Shown here piece by piece: positions 18,632 through 26,796 of a stretch of DNA of 64,000 bases. The position numbers and the translations under genes are program-made. Origin of the DNA: Maribellus maritimus (GTDB lineage Bacteria; Bacteroidota; Bacteroidia; Bacteroidales; Prolixibacteraceae); NCBI RefSeq assembly GCF_022267315.1, contig NZ_JAIKLE010000004.1, positions 186,001-250,000 on the forward strand. The letters run 5' to 3'. Positions within the stretch are counted from its first letter, which is position 1; each line of letters starts with the position of its first letter. The notes beneath the pieces were generated by a model. The model was not told the origin of the DNA. It saw only the letters and a list, made by a program, of their open reading frames with translations, and ran no database searches.

Positions 18632-19213
18632 CTATTTTTTCTTTCGAATCCTACTGAGGCTTTCTGGTGTAATCCCCAGATATGAAGCGATATAAACCAA
18701 TGGAACCCGTTGAAACATGTTGGGGTGTTCTTTTAGCATATCGTTGTAGCGTTCCACTGCCGATTCCCACATCGTGGCATTTAGTCGTTCCAGGGCGTTA
18801 ATGTATGCTTTTTGAAAAAGAATACGAAAATAGCGCTCCAGCGTTGGGACTTCATCGTAAAGTTGTTCCAGTCGTTCTGTTGAAATCCGCAGCATCTGAG
18901 AATCTTCAAGCGCCTCAATGTAATATTTTGACGGACGTTTTGAAAAGAAACTTTCCAGATCGGAAATCCAGCTGTTGTCCAACCGAATCTGGTAAATGTG
19001 TTCAATTCCCTTTGGATCGATAAAATAAGATTGCAAACTTCCTTGCTTGATGAAATAAATGTATTTACACACTTCTCCGGGAACGAGCAGATCTTTTTTC
19101 TTTTTGATAAATGCAGGTTCAAAAGCCGACAAAATAATCGCTTCGTCTTTCTCTGAAATTGAAATCCATTTTTTGAAATAGTATAGTAGTTTATGCTCTC
19201 CGGATGTTGTCAT
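18632..19213 (-). CDS. Crp/Fnr-family transcription regulator
   Basis: The ATG at 19213 is preferred over the TTG at 19243. It encodes 193 residues: an N-terminal cyclic-nucleotide-binding-type beta-roll (FIKKKKDLLVPGEVCKYIYFIKQG is the core, with YFIDPKGIEH), a dimer helix, and a C-terminal helix-turn-helix (RVPLVYIASYLGITPESLSRIRKK). The SLSRIRK recognition helix is typical of Bacteroidota Crp/Fnr proteins. No Cys cluster for Fe-S binding is seen. It probably regulates the neighbouring SnoaL-like and NmrA-like genes on the same strand. Confidence 0.8.
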   Translation of the reverse strand: MTTSGEHKLLYYFKKWISISEKDEAIILSAFEPAFIKKKKDLLVPGEVCKYIYFIKQGSLQSYFIDPKGIEHIYQIRLDNSWISDLESFFSKRPSKYYIEALEDSQMLRISTERLEQLYDEVPTLERYFRILFQKAYINALERLNATMWESAVERYNDMLKEHPNMFQRVPLVYIASYLGITPESLSRIRKKK

Positions 19214-19286
19214 AACCAAATTTCCTACACGGTGAAAATACAAAATTATGAATAATCAGCATGTTTCGCGTTTGGGGTAACTTTAA

Positions 19287-20660
19287 CTAATCCGGTACAA
19301 TTGCTCCATGTTTTACCAGTTCACTGCGAACTACTGTTGCCGGAACATCTTCCGGCGAAACATTCATTTTATGGGCTAGAAAGGCTGTTACAGCAGCAGC
19401 TTGTCCCATTCCCATACAGGAAGCCTGCACCCGTAGTGCGGAGTTCGCCATTCGGTCGCTGCTTACACACCGGCCGGCGACAACCAGATTTTTGCTGTTT
19501 TCGGGAATTAAGGCTCTCAAAGGAATCTTTCCTACCGCACCATTTTCCAAATATTCCTGGTGAATGGTTTTTCCTTCCCGGTGCAAATCAACCGGGTAAA
19601 ACGAATAGGAAACAGCATCTTCAAAATCAACACCATTTATATAATCGTCGTGGGTTATCTGGTAAAGTCCGGAAATCCTGTAAGTTTCCCTAACTGCAGT
19701 CTCTGTTTTTAGGCTTGCGATTCTGATGTTTTCGCAACCCGGAAAGGTTTTTAACTCGCGCAATACTTTTAACAATTCTTTTCTTCCCCTAATGTTTGCA
19801 TCTGTGTGTGTTACTGAACTTGTGGAATCTGCCTCCGGAACATAAACATAATTGTATGGCGAAGTTGTTGGGAAATTATTGGGTGTTCCTTCTTTTTCTG
19901 AATTGGTGAGCATATTTTGCCGCAGCAAACTGTGGTATCGTTTGGGAATTTTGTCAAGATTAAGTTTAGAGTAATCGTAACCCTCCAAGGCGAAAAGTAA
20001 GGAACCAGGTTGTGTTTCTTTTTCTCTTAATACTTCGCATCCGGCCATTGAACTAATGAGCGCATTTCCGGTACAGTCGATTATCTGATTACACTTAATT
20101 TGTGAGAAGCTTCCTTTTCCTGCAGTTTCTACAATCCAGTTGTTTTTTTTGAATTCCACGGCAACCGGACTTTCATAATACCGGATATCCACGCCCGCAT
20201 CAATACATTTTTCTTCGGCAAGCAAAACATATAAGGCACTGTTTATTGCAATCTGGTGGCGCCAGTGTCGTACAGTGGTGTTGTTTATTATAACATTGAA
20301 GTTGGGCATTTGGTCACCATTCATTTTTACACATTCACTGACTATTTCCCAGCCAATGCCGCCAATAATTTGTTTTCTCCAGGCGTGAAATAAGCCGGGA
20401 AAAGTAACTCCTCCGGTAGTAATTGTTCCGCCTGGTTGACTGCCGCTTTCAATCAGTATGGTTTTGGCTCCGCATCTTGCTGCCTGAATCGCGGCAATCG
20501 TACCGGCTGTTCCGCCGCCAACCACCAAAATATCGCAGTTAATTTTATTTTCCGATTGTACTTTTGTCGGGAGTTCTGCTTTGGCAAACGGTGCTGAAGC
20601 GATTCCAACGGAAAGCGCTCCCATGCTTTTTATCATCTGCCTGCGTTTGATTTCTGTCAT
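19287..20660 (-). CDS. Tat-exported FAD-dependent oxidoreductase
   Basis: A 457-residue protein with a probable Tat signal (KRRQMIKSMGALSVGIASAPFAKA). From residue 43 the FAD domain reads DILVVGGGTAGTIAA with TILIESGSQPGGTITTGG. IIDCTGNALISSMAG and LVVAGRCVSSDRMANSALRVQASCMGMGQ are diagnostic of the FAD_oxidored (PF12831-like) family. It is related to, but not a close copy of, the oxidoreductase at 5068-6852. It probably oxidises a periplasmic organic substrate. Adjacent to rpiA and a Tat-type Gfo/Idh/MocA enzyme, suggesting carbohydrate metabolism. Confidence 0.8.
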   Translation of the reverse strand: MTEIKRRQMIKSMGALSVGIASAPFAKAELPTKVQSENKINCDILVVGGGTAGTIAAIQAARCGAKTILIESGSQPGGTITTGGVTFPGLFHAWRKQIIGGIGWEIVSECVKMNGDQMPNFNVIINNTTVRHWRHQIAINSALYVLLAEEKCIDAGVDIRYYESPVAVEFKKNNWIVETAGKGSFSQIKCNQIIDCTGNALISSMAGCEVLREKETQPGSLLFALEGYDYSKLNLDKIPKRYHSLLRQNMLTNSEKEGTPNNFPTTSPYNYVYVPEADSTSSVTHTDANIRGRKELLKVLRELKTFPGCENIRIASLKTETAVRETYRISGLYQITHDDYINGVDFEDAVSYSFYPVDLHREGKTIHQEYLENGAVGKIPLRALIPENSKNLVVAGRCVSSDRMANSALRVQASCMGMGQAAAVTAFLAHKMNVSPEDVPATVVRSELVKHGAIVPD

Positions 20661-20781
20661 TTTTGTTTACTGATTTAGGCAAAACGTTGGTTTTTCAAAA
20701 CTAAAATATGGAATAAAACAGCTCTTCTTAAAAAAAGGTTATCGGCTTGATCTGAATAAGTGGACTTACGCTTTAGTAAAT

Positions 20782-21456
20782 TTATTTTTGCAAGACAATG
20801 GTTTTGTTCCCGACCCCCATTATAACTTTACTTGTGGTTTCAATAAATAAACCGGTTTCCACCAACCCGGGGATGCTTTTTAGTTTGATCTCCAAGTTTG
20901 TAAGGTTGGTTTGATTGGAGATGTCGATGTCCAGAATATAGTTTTGCTCGTCAGTAACAAAAACAGAACCGTCCACTTTTCGTAAAACAGGATTTAGGTT
21001 TAACAGTGCCAGCTCTTCCTTTATTTTTGATGCAGCAAAAGGAACAACCTCTACCGGCAGCTTAAAAGAACCCAGCCGTTTCACTTGTTTTCCTGAATCG
21101 GCAATAATGATATTAATTTTTGAATTGTGCGCCAGAATTTTTTCGCGAAGAAGCGCTCCGCCTCCTCCTTTAATCAATCGCAAATAAGGGTCAAACTCAT
21201 CCGCTCCGTCGATATTAATGTCAATTTTTTCAATCTCTCCAAATTCTTTTAGCGGAATTCCATTTTCAATAGCCAGCAGCCTGGTGTTTTCGGAGGAAGG
21301 AATCCCAAATATCGATAAGCCGGAAGCAACTCTTTTTCCCAGCTCTTTTACCATGTATGCAGCAGTAGATCCCGAGCCGAGCCCGACTACCATTCCATTT
21401 TTTACCAACTTTACAGATTCAGCGGAGGCCAGTTCTTTTTCTTTTTCGTAATTCAT
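20782..21456 (-). CDS. rpiA: Ribose-5-phosphate isomerase A
   Basis: A 224-residue enzyme interconverting ribose-5-phosphate and ribulose-5-phosphate in the pentose phosphate pathway. All hallmark motifs are present: GLGSGST (residues 25-31), DGADE (83-87, catalytic Asp) and KGGGGALLREK (96-106). The length is normal. Cytosolic. The gene lies 45 bp downstream of a Gfo/Idh/MocA gene on the same strand. Confidence 0.95.
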   Translation of the reverse strand: MNYEKEKELASAESVKLVKNGMVVGLGSGSTAAYMVKELGKRVASGLSIFGIPSSENTRLLAIENGIPLKEFGEIEKIDINIDGADEFDPYLRLIKGGGGALLREKILAHNSKINIIIADSGKQVKRLGSFKLPVEVVPFAASKIKEELALLNLNPVLRKVDGSVFVTDEQNYILDIDISNQTNLTNLEIKLKSIPGLVETGLFIETTSKVIMGVGNKTIVLQK

Positions 21457-21501
21457 TCAACCGAATTGTCTGATTAATAAAAATTTTCTGCAAAAATAGA
21501 A

Positions 21502-22671
21502 TTAACCTTTTAATATGTAAGCATTTTTTTGCGCAGTTAATGCCAGCTCCGTAGCAAGAAAACAATGATCCTGTGTCATTGCCGTTTCGGTTCGGTTAAC
21601 TACATCGTTTACCAGTTGTTCTCCATACGGCATATTTATTTCGGAACAATTGTAATATTTGGTCTCTTTCTGATTAACCAAAAAGAGATGGTTTCCGCCT
21701 TCACGGCCGGCGATGTCAATATACTTTCGCATTTCAATATAGCCCTCTGTACCCAGAATAAATGTTCGCCCATCGCCCCAGGTATCCAGTCCCTCCGGAG
21801 TAAACCAGTCGATACGAATGTAGCCGGTAGCATGTGGGCTACGGACATTCATATCTCCAAAATCCATATACTGCGGATACTGTGAGTTCCCAAAATTTCC
21901 CAGCTGAGAAAGCGAAACTTCAGCTTGTTGAGATTGGGTGTAAAACAAAAACTGATCGCATTGGTGTGAGCCAATATCACATAAAATACCGCCTGCTTTT
22001 TCAGGATAAAAAAACCAGTCGGGGCGCGACTCCGGGCGCATCCGGTGTGGTCCCAGACCAATGGTTTGAACCACTTTTCCAATGGCGCCCGCCTGAACCA
22101 GTTCGCCGGCTTTTACCGATGCCGGGTTTCCCAGGCGCTCGCTGTACATGATGGAGTAAATGCGTTGGGTTTCTTTTTGTGTTTTTTTTACTTCATTAAA
22201 TTGTTCAAAGGTAACAATACCCGGTTTGTCAGCCATATAATCTTTGCCTGATTTCATCACCCGGATACCCAGTGGAGCTCTTTCAACCGGAATTCCGGCG
22301 CTGGCAACCAGCTGGATGGAACTGTCTTCAAGAATTTCTTCTTCGCTTTTGGCTACTTTTACTTCGGGAAAACGCCTTGTAAACGGAGGGAGTAATTCCG
22401 GTTCACGCGAATACACCGAGACCAGCTCACCACCACCACCAATAAGTGCACTCACCATTCCGTAAATATGGCCATGGTTAAGACCAATTACCGAAAAACG
22501 AATGGAGTTTTTAGGCGCAGAGCGATCTTTCGATTTCAGAACAATTTCCTCCGGACGATTGGTGCTGTGGAGGCTGCGACCAAACAATTCACCAGGCAAA
22601 AAAGCGGCAGCTGTAACTCCGGTTGCTGAAGCTATCGACTTTTGCAGAAATTTTCTTCTGTTAAGTTCCAT
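21502..22671 (-). CDS. Tat-exported Gfo/Idh/MocA-family oxidoreductase
   Basis: A 389-residue protein with a twin-arginine signal (NRRKFLQKSIASATGVTAAAF). An N-terminal Rossmann domain follows (RFSVIGLNHGHIYGMVSAL, SVYSREPE), then the family's SEEEILEDSSIQLV and DKPGIVTFEQF motifs; the DKP triplet replaces the usual EKP. The C-terminal alpha/beta domain has DIGSHQCDQF with the catalytic-type His. Typical of periplasmic sugar or glycoside oxidoreductases in Bacteroidota glycan metabolism. Substrate unknown. Confidence 0.83.
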   Translation of the reverse strand: MELNRRKFLQKSIASATGVTAAAFLPGELFGRSLHSTNRPEEIVLKSKDRSAPKNSIRFSVIGLNHGHIYGMVSALIGGGGELVSVYSREPELLPPFTRRFPEVKVAKSEEEILEDSSIQLVASAGIPVERAPLGIRVMKSGKDYMADKPGIVTFEQFNEVKKTQKETQRIYSIMYSERLGNPASVKAGELVQAGAIGKVVQTIGLGPHRMRPESRPDWFFYPEKAGGILCDIGSHQCDQFLFYTQSQQAEVSLSQLGNFGNSQYPQYMDFGDMNVRSPHATGYIRIDWFTPEGLDTWGDGRTFILGTEGYIEMRKYIDIAGREGGNHLFLVNQKETKYYNCSEINMPYGEQLVNDVVNRTETAMTQDHCFLATELALTAQKNAYILKG

Positions 22672-22773
22672 AAGTTTATATTGTTTTTAAGTTGTTGGTT
22701 TATATTCTTAAAATTTATACGAAAATAAAAGATAATTCAATGAAACAGCATGAAAGCCGGGGAAAATAAAATT

Positions 22774-22930
22774 TCACTGGACCAATTTTTTTATTTCCGC
22801 TGAGGTAAGCACTCGGTCGAAAACTGCCAAACCGCCGATTAAGCCTTTGTAAAAGTTACCCATTCCTTTTTTTTAAAAGAACGGAACCAACAGTAAAGTC
22901 AGAACCATTGTTTCCCATTTCACCCGGAAA
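22774..22930 (-). pseudogene. LamG/concanavalin-like C-terminal remnant
   Basis: On the minus strand, the sequence GNFYKGLIGGLAVFDR then VLTSAEIKKLVQ and a stop at 22774-22776 is the classic last strand and tail of a LamG-type lectin domain. The upstream part, NNGSDFTVGSVLLKK, is in a different frame. The change falls at the T8 run 22867-22874. Nothing recognisable remains further upstream, so only the end of a former gene survives. Confidence 0.6.
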
Positions 22931-23202
22931 ATCCTGTTGAAGTTAGTCACGATATGAAGATTATTATTTTTCGACACTTATTATCCCACTGTTTATTGTG
23001 TGGCATGAACGGTGGTAAAGACAGGTTTTCTGAAGAAAACTTAGGGAATTGATATAGTTTGAACTTTGGTTTAGTCAAAAAAACATTTTGGTAAAAAGAA
23101 AAATTACTCATTGTTTGCAAGAATACTATTTTAGAACGTGTTGTAACGAAAGTGGCATTGTTCTTTCATTTTTCCCTGATGAAGAGCCAAAACGAAACTT
23201 TA
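22931..23202. other. Intergenic, nothing recognised
   Basis: AT-rich sequence between the LamG remnant and the broken endonuclease/phosphatase gene. I see no frame, hairpin or promoter box worth reporting. Confidence 0.4.
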
Positions 23203-24252
23203 TCAAAATGCGTCGGTATGAATTGTACAAGTTACAGGCTTGTGATCCGAAGCAGTAGGGAAGTCTTTATATATAGGATTTCCGCTATTTGTATTAAAGT
23301 TGATTTTGGCACCACTCACCCAATGGTTTATCCGGCTATACAAAATGTGGTCAATCCACGAATTAATATATGAATAATTAAAAATTGGATCAGCAAAACT
23401 TACGGTGTACAATGAGGAAAAATCGAGGTCATTTTTTTTCTTGTCATCAAGCGTGTCAAAAATAGAATTTCCCAGGCACAATTCAGGTTGCCATATGGAA
23501 CCCATCAGGCGTTCAATACCACTGGCATTTATTTTCATTTCACTGGCATCGAAACCTGGTCCGTCATTGATATCGCCACAAACAATCAAAGGAATATTTT
23601 TGGTGTTATCGTTGCTTAAATAATCATTTAAAAAATTTGTGCGAAGTTGGTGGCACTGAGCAACTATCTTTTTCCGGTTGCCATCGGCTTTGGCTCACCA
23701 TTTCGACCATTCGAGGGCATCAAAAATTCCTTTGCTTTTCAAATGCAGACCGATGATTCTGAATTTTTTCCCGTCAAACAAATTTATTGATGCATACAAT
23801 GGTTTTCGTTCAAATTTGTGCACTTCTTCAATACCGTCACCATCTGTGTCCATTGTAAACTCATTGGTGGCTTTTTTTAAGGTCTCCGCTTCTACTGCTG
23901 ATGCTATGTCAAACCAATCAAAAGGAGGATCGGCAAACAGCCCTTTGTCGGTTCGTACAGCCAACCCAACACTTTGCGCCCCCGTGGGCTGCACTACACA
24001 TTGCCAGTTGCCGTTAATATCAGCCTGATCAAAAAAGAGTTGAAGTTCAGTACTTTGATTTGGACCTTCTACAAGAATCCAGATATCGGAATCAATGTCG
24101 TTAATAACACCGGTTAAATCCCGAATTCTGTGACCGATAATTTCTTTGGTCATGTAACCTTTTTCATAATACGATTTAAATTCCGGAGGATTCCCAGTAA
24201 ATAATTCATTAAACCATTCTGCATTCCATAGCGCAAATTTTATTTCAGCCAT
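23203..24252 (-). pseudogene. Endonuclease/exonuclease/phosphatase-like gene with in-frame stop
   Basis: One continuous frame of 350 codons is interrupted only by TGA at codon 186 (23695-23697). Before the stop: KFALWNAEWFNELF, DIWILVEG, FRIIGLHLKSKG. After it, without any frame change: VCGDINDGPGFD (the family's catalytic Asp-Asn motif) and a C-terminal ASDHKPVTC, the terminal His motif. Together these are the four conserved blocks of the EEP fold (DNase I-like nuclease or phosphatase). The stop replaces what could be Trp (TGG to TGA). There is no signal peptide. Both halves keep their motifs, so the lesion is recent, is a sequencing error, or the stop is read through. Confidence 0.8.
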
Positions 24253-24461
24253 TTTTTTGTTGTAATTTAAAAAGAAGTCATTTGTACTTTGTTTATTTTC
24301 CTGATAAACAGGAATAATGAGAGCTGTGTCATTGTTTAGAATAAAATGATATCCTATTTAAATTACAACAAATAATTGGGGAATCAATTTATTAAGGGCA
24401 AAAATTTTGAAGCAGAAATTGAAAGTTCCTTTTTAATAAAAGAGTTCACCGGCGGTGTCGA

Positions 24462-25046
24462 CTATTTTTTAAAATTGATGGTATAGTTCTTTTCGTTACC
24501 ATAGATTTTATAAAATTTGAACCCGGCATTCCGGCACAACGTTTTTATATCGTTGCTTTTTAGTTTGTCGGGATCGCCAGCCAGCTCTGAAACCGACAAG
24601 ATTCCATCTGGTTTTAACATTCGATAAAATTCCAGGATGTAAGTTTCTTTGTTCTCAACCTCGCCAATTACAGTTACCATAAAAATTCGGTTAAAGGAAT
24701 TGTCGCTAAAAGCAAACTTGTTTCCATTACATAGATAGTATTCAGTGTTTTTAATTCCCTTTTTATCAAGGCGCTTTTGGGCGAGGTCGAGCATTTCCTT
24801 TTGAATATCAGCCAGCACCAATTTCCCGTGTTGAAGAAATCCTGCCACCTTTAAACTAAAATAACCGGGACCGGGGCCTACTTCCAGTACCAACGAATCA
24901 GCTTTTAACTCAAGTCTTTTTATTAGCTGATTAGGTGATAGAAAAATATTTCGTAACGGGATAAGAAGTGTAAATGCCATTTGATAGGGAAATATACCTT
25001 TGGAAGTAAACCGCTTTGTGACGCCGGTTGAGCTGTTTTTAGTCAT
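24462..25046 (-). CDS. Class I SAM-dependent methyltransferase
   Basis: The ATG at 25046 is preferred over a TTG at 25088 that would overlap the DoxX gene. It encodes 194 residues. Motif I is VLEVGPGPGYFSL; later motifs LVLADIQKEML (acidic residue binding the ribose), NGNKFAFSDNSFNRIF and MLKPDGILSVSE are all present. An N-terminal segment (GIFPYQMAFTLLIPLRN) resembles the membrane-associated start of UbiE/Coq5-like methyltransferases. Substrate unknown. It starts 12 bp after the DoxX gene and is probably co-transcribed with it. Confidence 0.78.
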   Translation of the reverse strand: MTKNSSTGVTKRFTSKGIFPYQMAFTLLIPLRNIFLSPNQLIKRLELKADSLVLEVGPGPGYFSLKVAGFLQHGKLVLADIQKEMLDLAQKRLDKKGIKNTEYYLCNGNKFAFSDNSFNRIFMVTVIGEVENKETYILEFYRMLKPDGILSVSELAGDPDKLKSNDIKTLCRNAGFKFYKIYGNEKNYTINFKK

Positions 25047-25057
25047 TTTCAGAATAT

Positions 25058-25510
25058 TTAACTTTTTATCGCAAAAAAGTAAATCCAAAGTATAAATAAA
25101 ATCTGTAACGGAATTCTAAACCACAAATAAATGGGGCCGGCTCCCTGGAATGTCCCTTTCTGGTAGTCGATATGATTAATGGCTGCATAGACATTTGCCG
25201 GCAGAATAAGCAGGAAAAAAGCGATAAGCAACCATCCTGTCAATGCTCTGAATGCCGGGAGAAAAAGTGCGAAAGCCGCGACAATCTCGATAGCTCCTGT
25301 CAGGTAAACCAGTTCTGTTTTGAATGGAATAAAGGAAGGAAGCATCATCGACATCCCTTTTGTAAAAACAAAATGCCCCATTGCTGTAAAAACAAGCATT
25401 GCTGACATCGCAATTCGGCCCGGAAGAGCAAATTCAAAATTTCCACGGAATACCTTTATGCCCAAAACCGATATAATAAATACACTAAGCAGTACAACGA
25501 ATGGTTTCAT
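25058..25510 (-). CDS. DoxX-like four-span membrane protein
   Basis: A 150-residue inner-membrane protein with four hydrophobic spans. The family features are the second-span region AMSAMLVFTAMGHFVFT, the PSFIPFKTELVYLTGAIEI block and the LPANVYAAI motif near the third/fourth span. DoxX-like proteins are linked to membrane redox metabolism, but this one has no assigned reaction. Downstream of a Crp/Fnr regulator and upstream of a methyltransferase on the same strand. Confidence 0.8.
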   Translation of the reverse strand: MKPFVVLLSVFIISVLGIKVFRGNFEFALPGRIAMSAMLVFTAMGHFVFTKGMSMMLPSFIPFKTELVYLTGAIEIVAAFALFLPAFRALTGWLLIAFFLLILPANVYAAINHIDYQKGTFQGAGPIYLWFRIPLQILFILWIYFFAIKS

Positions 25511-25570
25511 AACTAAAAGTCTTTGTTTGCAAAGTTGCGCTGAATTGATAAATAAAACAATGAACCAGGG

Positions 25571-26137
25571 TTAAGAAATTCTCTTTCGTATTCTGCTTAA
25601 GGCCTGTGGGGTGATTCCAATATATGATGCAATGTATTTTAACGGAATTTGTTTGATCAGTTCGGGCCGGGAAGAAAAGAGGTCGAGGTAACGTTCTTCG
25701 GCTGTTCTGTTTAGCAGAGAAATTTCGCGGTTTGATTTGATTAGAAAAAGCCTTTCTGCATTCCGTCTGCCCAATTCGTTTCCTACTCCTGTGGTCTCAT
25801 AAACTTTCTGTAAATCCTGATAATTTATCCTGTATAAGGTGGTTTGTGTAATGGTTTCAACCTGGTAAGGACACGGTTGTTGAGTTAAAAAGGAATCGTA
25901 AGCACTTACAAAATTATTTTGAAATACGAATCCAAAAGTTTGTTCACCACTTGTTCCCCGAACATAAAATCGTACAACTCCGGTTTCAACAAATGACAAA
26001 TACTTTTCTACGTCGCCCTGTTTTAAGATGATACTTTTCTTTGTGAAGGTCTTTCTGATTAGTTTGGAACTAAAAAACTCCCAGTCATGGTCTGTCATTT
26101 CAACAAAATTCTCCAGGTATTTTCTTATTGGGTTCAT
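25571..26137 (-). CDS. Crp/Fnr-family transcription regulator
   Basis: A 188-residue protein with a beta-roll sensor domain (KSIILKQGDVEKYLSFVETGVVRFYVRG), the family's TFGFVFQNNFVSAYDSFL element, and a C-terminal helix-turn-helix (QIPLKYIASYIGITPQALSRIRKR). No iron-sulfur Cys motif. It probably controls the following DoxX and methyltransferase genes (60 bp spacing). A perfect 13-bp palindrome 35 bp upstream of its start may be its own operator. Confidence 0.8.
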   Translation of the reverse strand: MNPIRKYLENFVEMTDHDWEFFSSKLIRKTFTKKSIILKQGDVEKYLSFVETGVVRFYVRGTSGEQTFGFVFQNNFVSAYDSFLTQQPCPYQVETITQTTLYRINYQDLQKVYETTGVGNELGRRNAERLFLIKSNREISLLNRTAEERYLDLFSSRPELIKQIPLKYIASYIGITPQALSRIRKRIS

Positions 26138-26172
26138 ACGCTCACTTTTATTTGTGCATTTGAAATGAAAGG

Positions 26173-26185
26173 TACTGTAACAGTA
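26173..26185. promoter_or_regulatory. Perfect palindrome TACTGT-A-ACAGTA, possible operator
   Basis: A 13-bp perfect palindrome located 35 bp upstream of the Crp/Fnr start at 26137 (minus strand), in the position expected for a regulator-binding site. No neighbouring palindrome has the same sequence. Confidence 0.45.
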
Positions 26186-26234
26186 TCATCTGTTTTTAGG
26201 ATACAAGCTTGCTAAGCTATTTAAAACCGGGTTA

Positions 26235-26609
26235 TTATATTTTAATAATCCCGTTTCTGTATAAATTCAAAGCCTGATTTAAAATGGTTTCAATTGTATC
26301 CAGGGGGAGGTCTTTGTTTGGATTTACCCTAAAAATTTTCATCCTTGATCGATTTCCTGTTTCCAGATCAGGGTGATTGAGATGTCTTCCTTCTACCATA
26401 AGTATATAAGGTTCATGTGTTTTTTTGTCCGTCCAGAGGTGACAGAACATTTTTTTTCTGTAACAAAAACAGGGCATGCCATATTTTTTTGTTTCGGTTA
26501 CATTGTTATCCTGTTGGAGAATGATGTTCCGCAGAGCCAGCAAACAACTTCGGTTTGGCTCTTCACTACTTAAATAAAAATTGTCTGATGCTTTCATTAT
26601 GGTTTTCAA
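26235..26609 (-). CDS. DUF1801 (YdhG-like) protein
   Basis: A 124-residue cytosolic protein. ACTCGG-type targeting signals are absent. KKYGMPCFCYRKKMFCHLW, YILMVEGRHLNHPDLE and MKIFRVNPNKDLP match the DUF1801/YdhG-like fold, a small alpha+beta domain of unknown biochemical role. Two possible starts (26609 and 26597) are four codons apart. It stands alone between the Crp/Fnr unit and the EF-G paralogue. Confidence 0.72.
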   Translation of the reverse strand: MKTIMKASDNFYLSSEEPNRSCLLALRNIILQQDNNVTETKKYGMPCFCYRKKMFCHLWTDKKTHEPYILMVEGRHLNHPDLETGNRSRMKIFRVNPNKDLPLDTIETILNQALNLYRNGIIKI

Positions 26610-26726
26610 GTTACTTTAAATCATCTTAAAAATCAATGAAAGGTTTTGTTTGGTTTTTGTTTCCGGGAAAAAATGAAACAAATTTTCTGCAGGAGTTGAA
26701 TTCTTTTTTTTGTTTTAGATTAACTC

Positions 26727-26757
26727 AAAAAAGAAAACCCCGGTTCAAAAACCGGGG
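26727..26757 (-). terminator. Intrinsic terminator of EF-G paralogue
   Basis: CCCCGGTT (26738-26745) and AACCGGGG (26750-26757) form an 8-bp GC-rich stem. On the minus strand a T-rich tract follows (A-run 26727-26737). It lies 40 bp past the EF-G paralogue stop. Confidence 0.88.
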
Positions 26758-26796
26758 CCTTCATCTAGTTTATAGTAAAATGGATTAGAAAATGGT

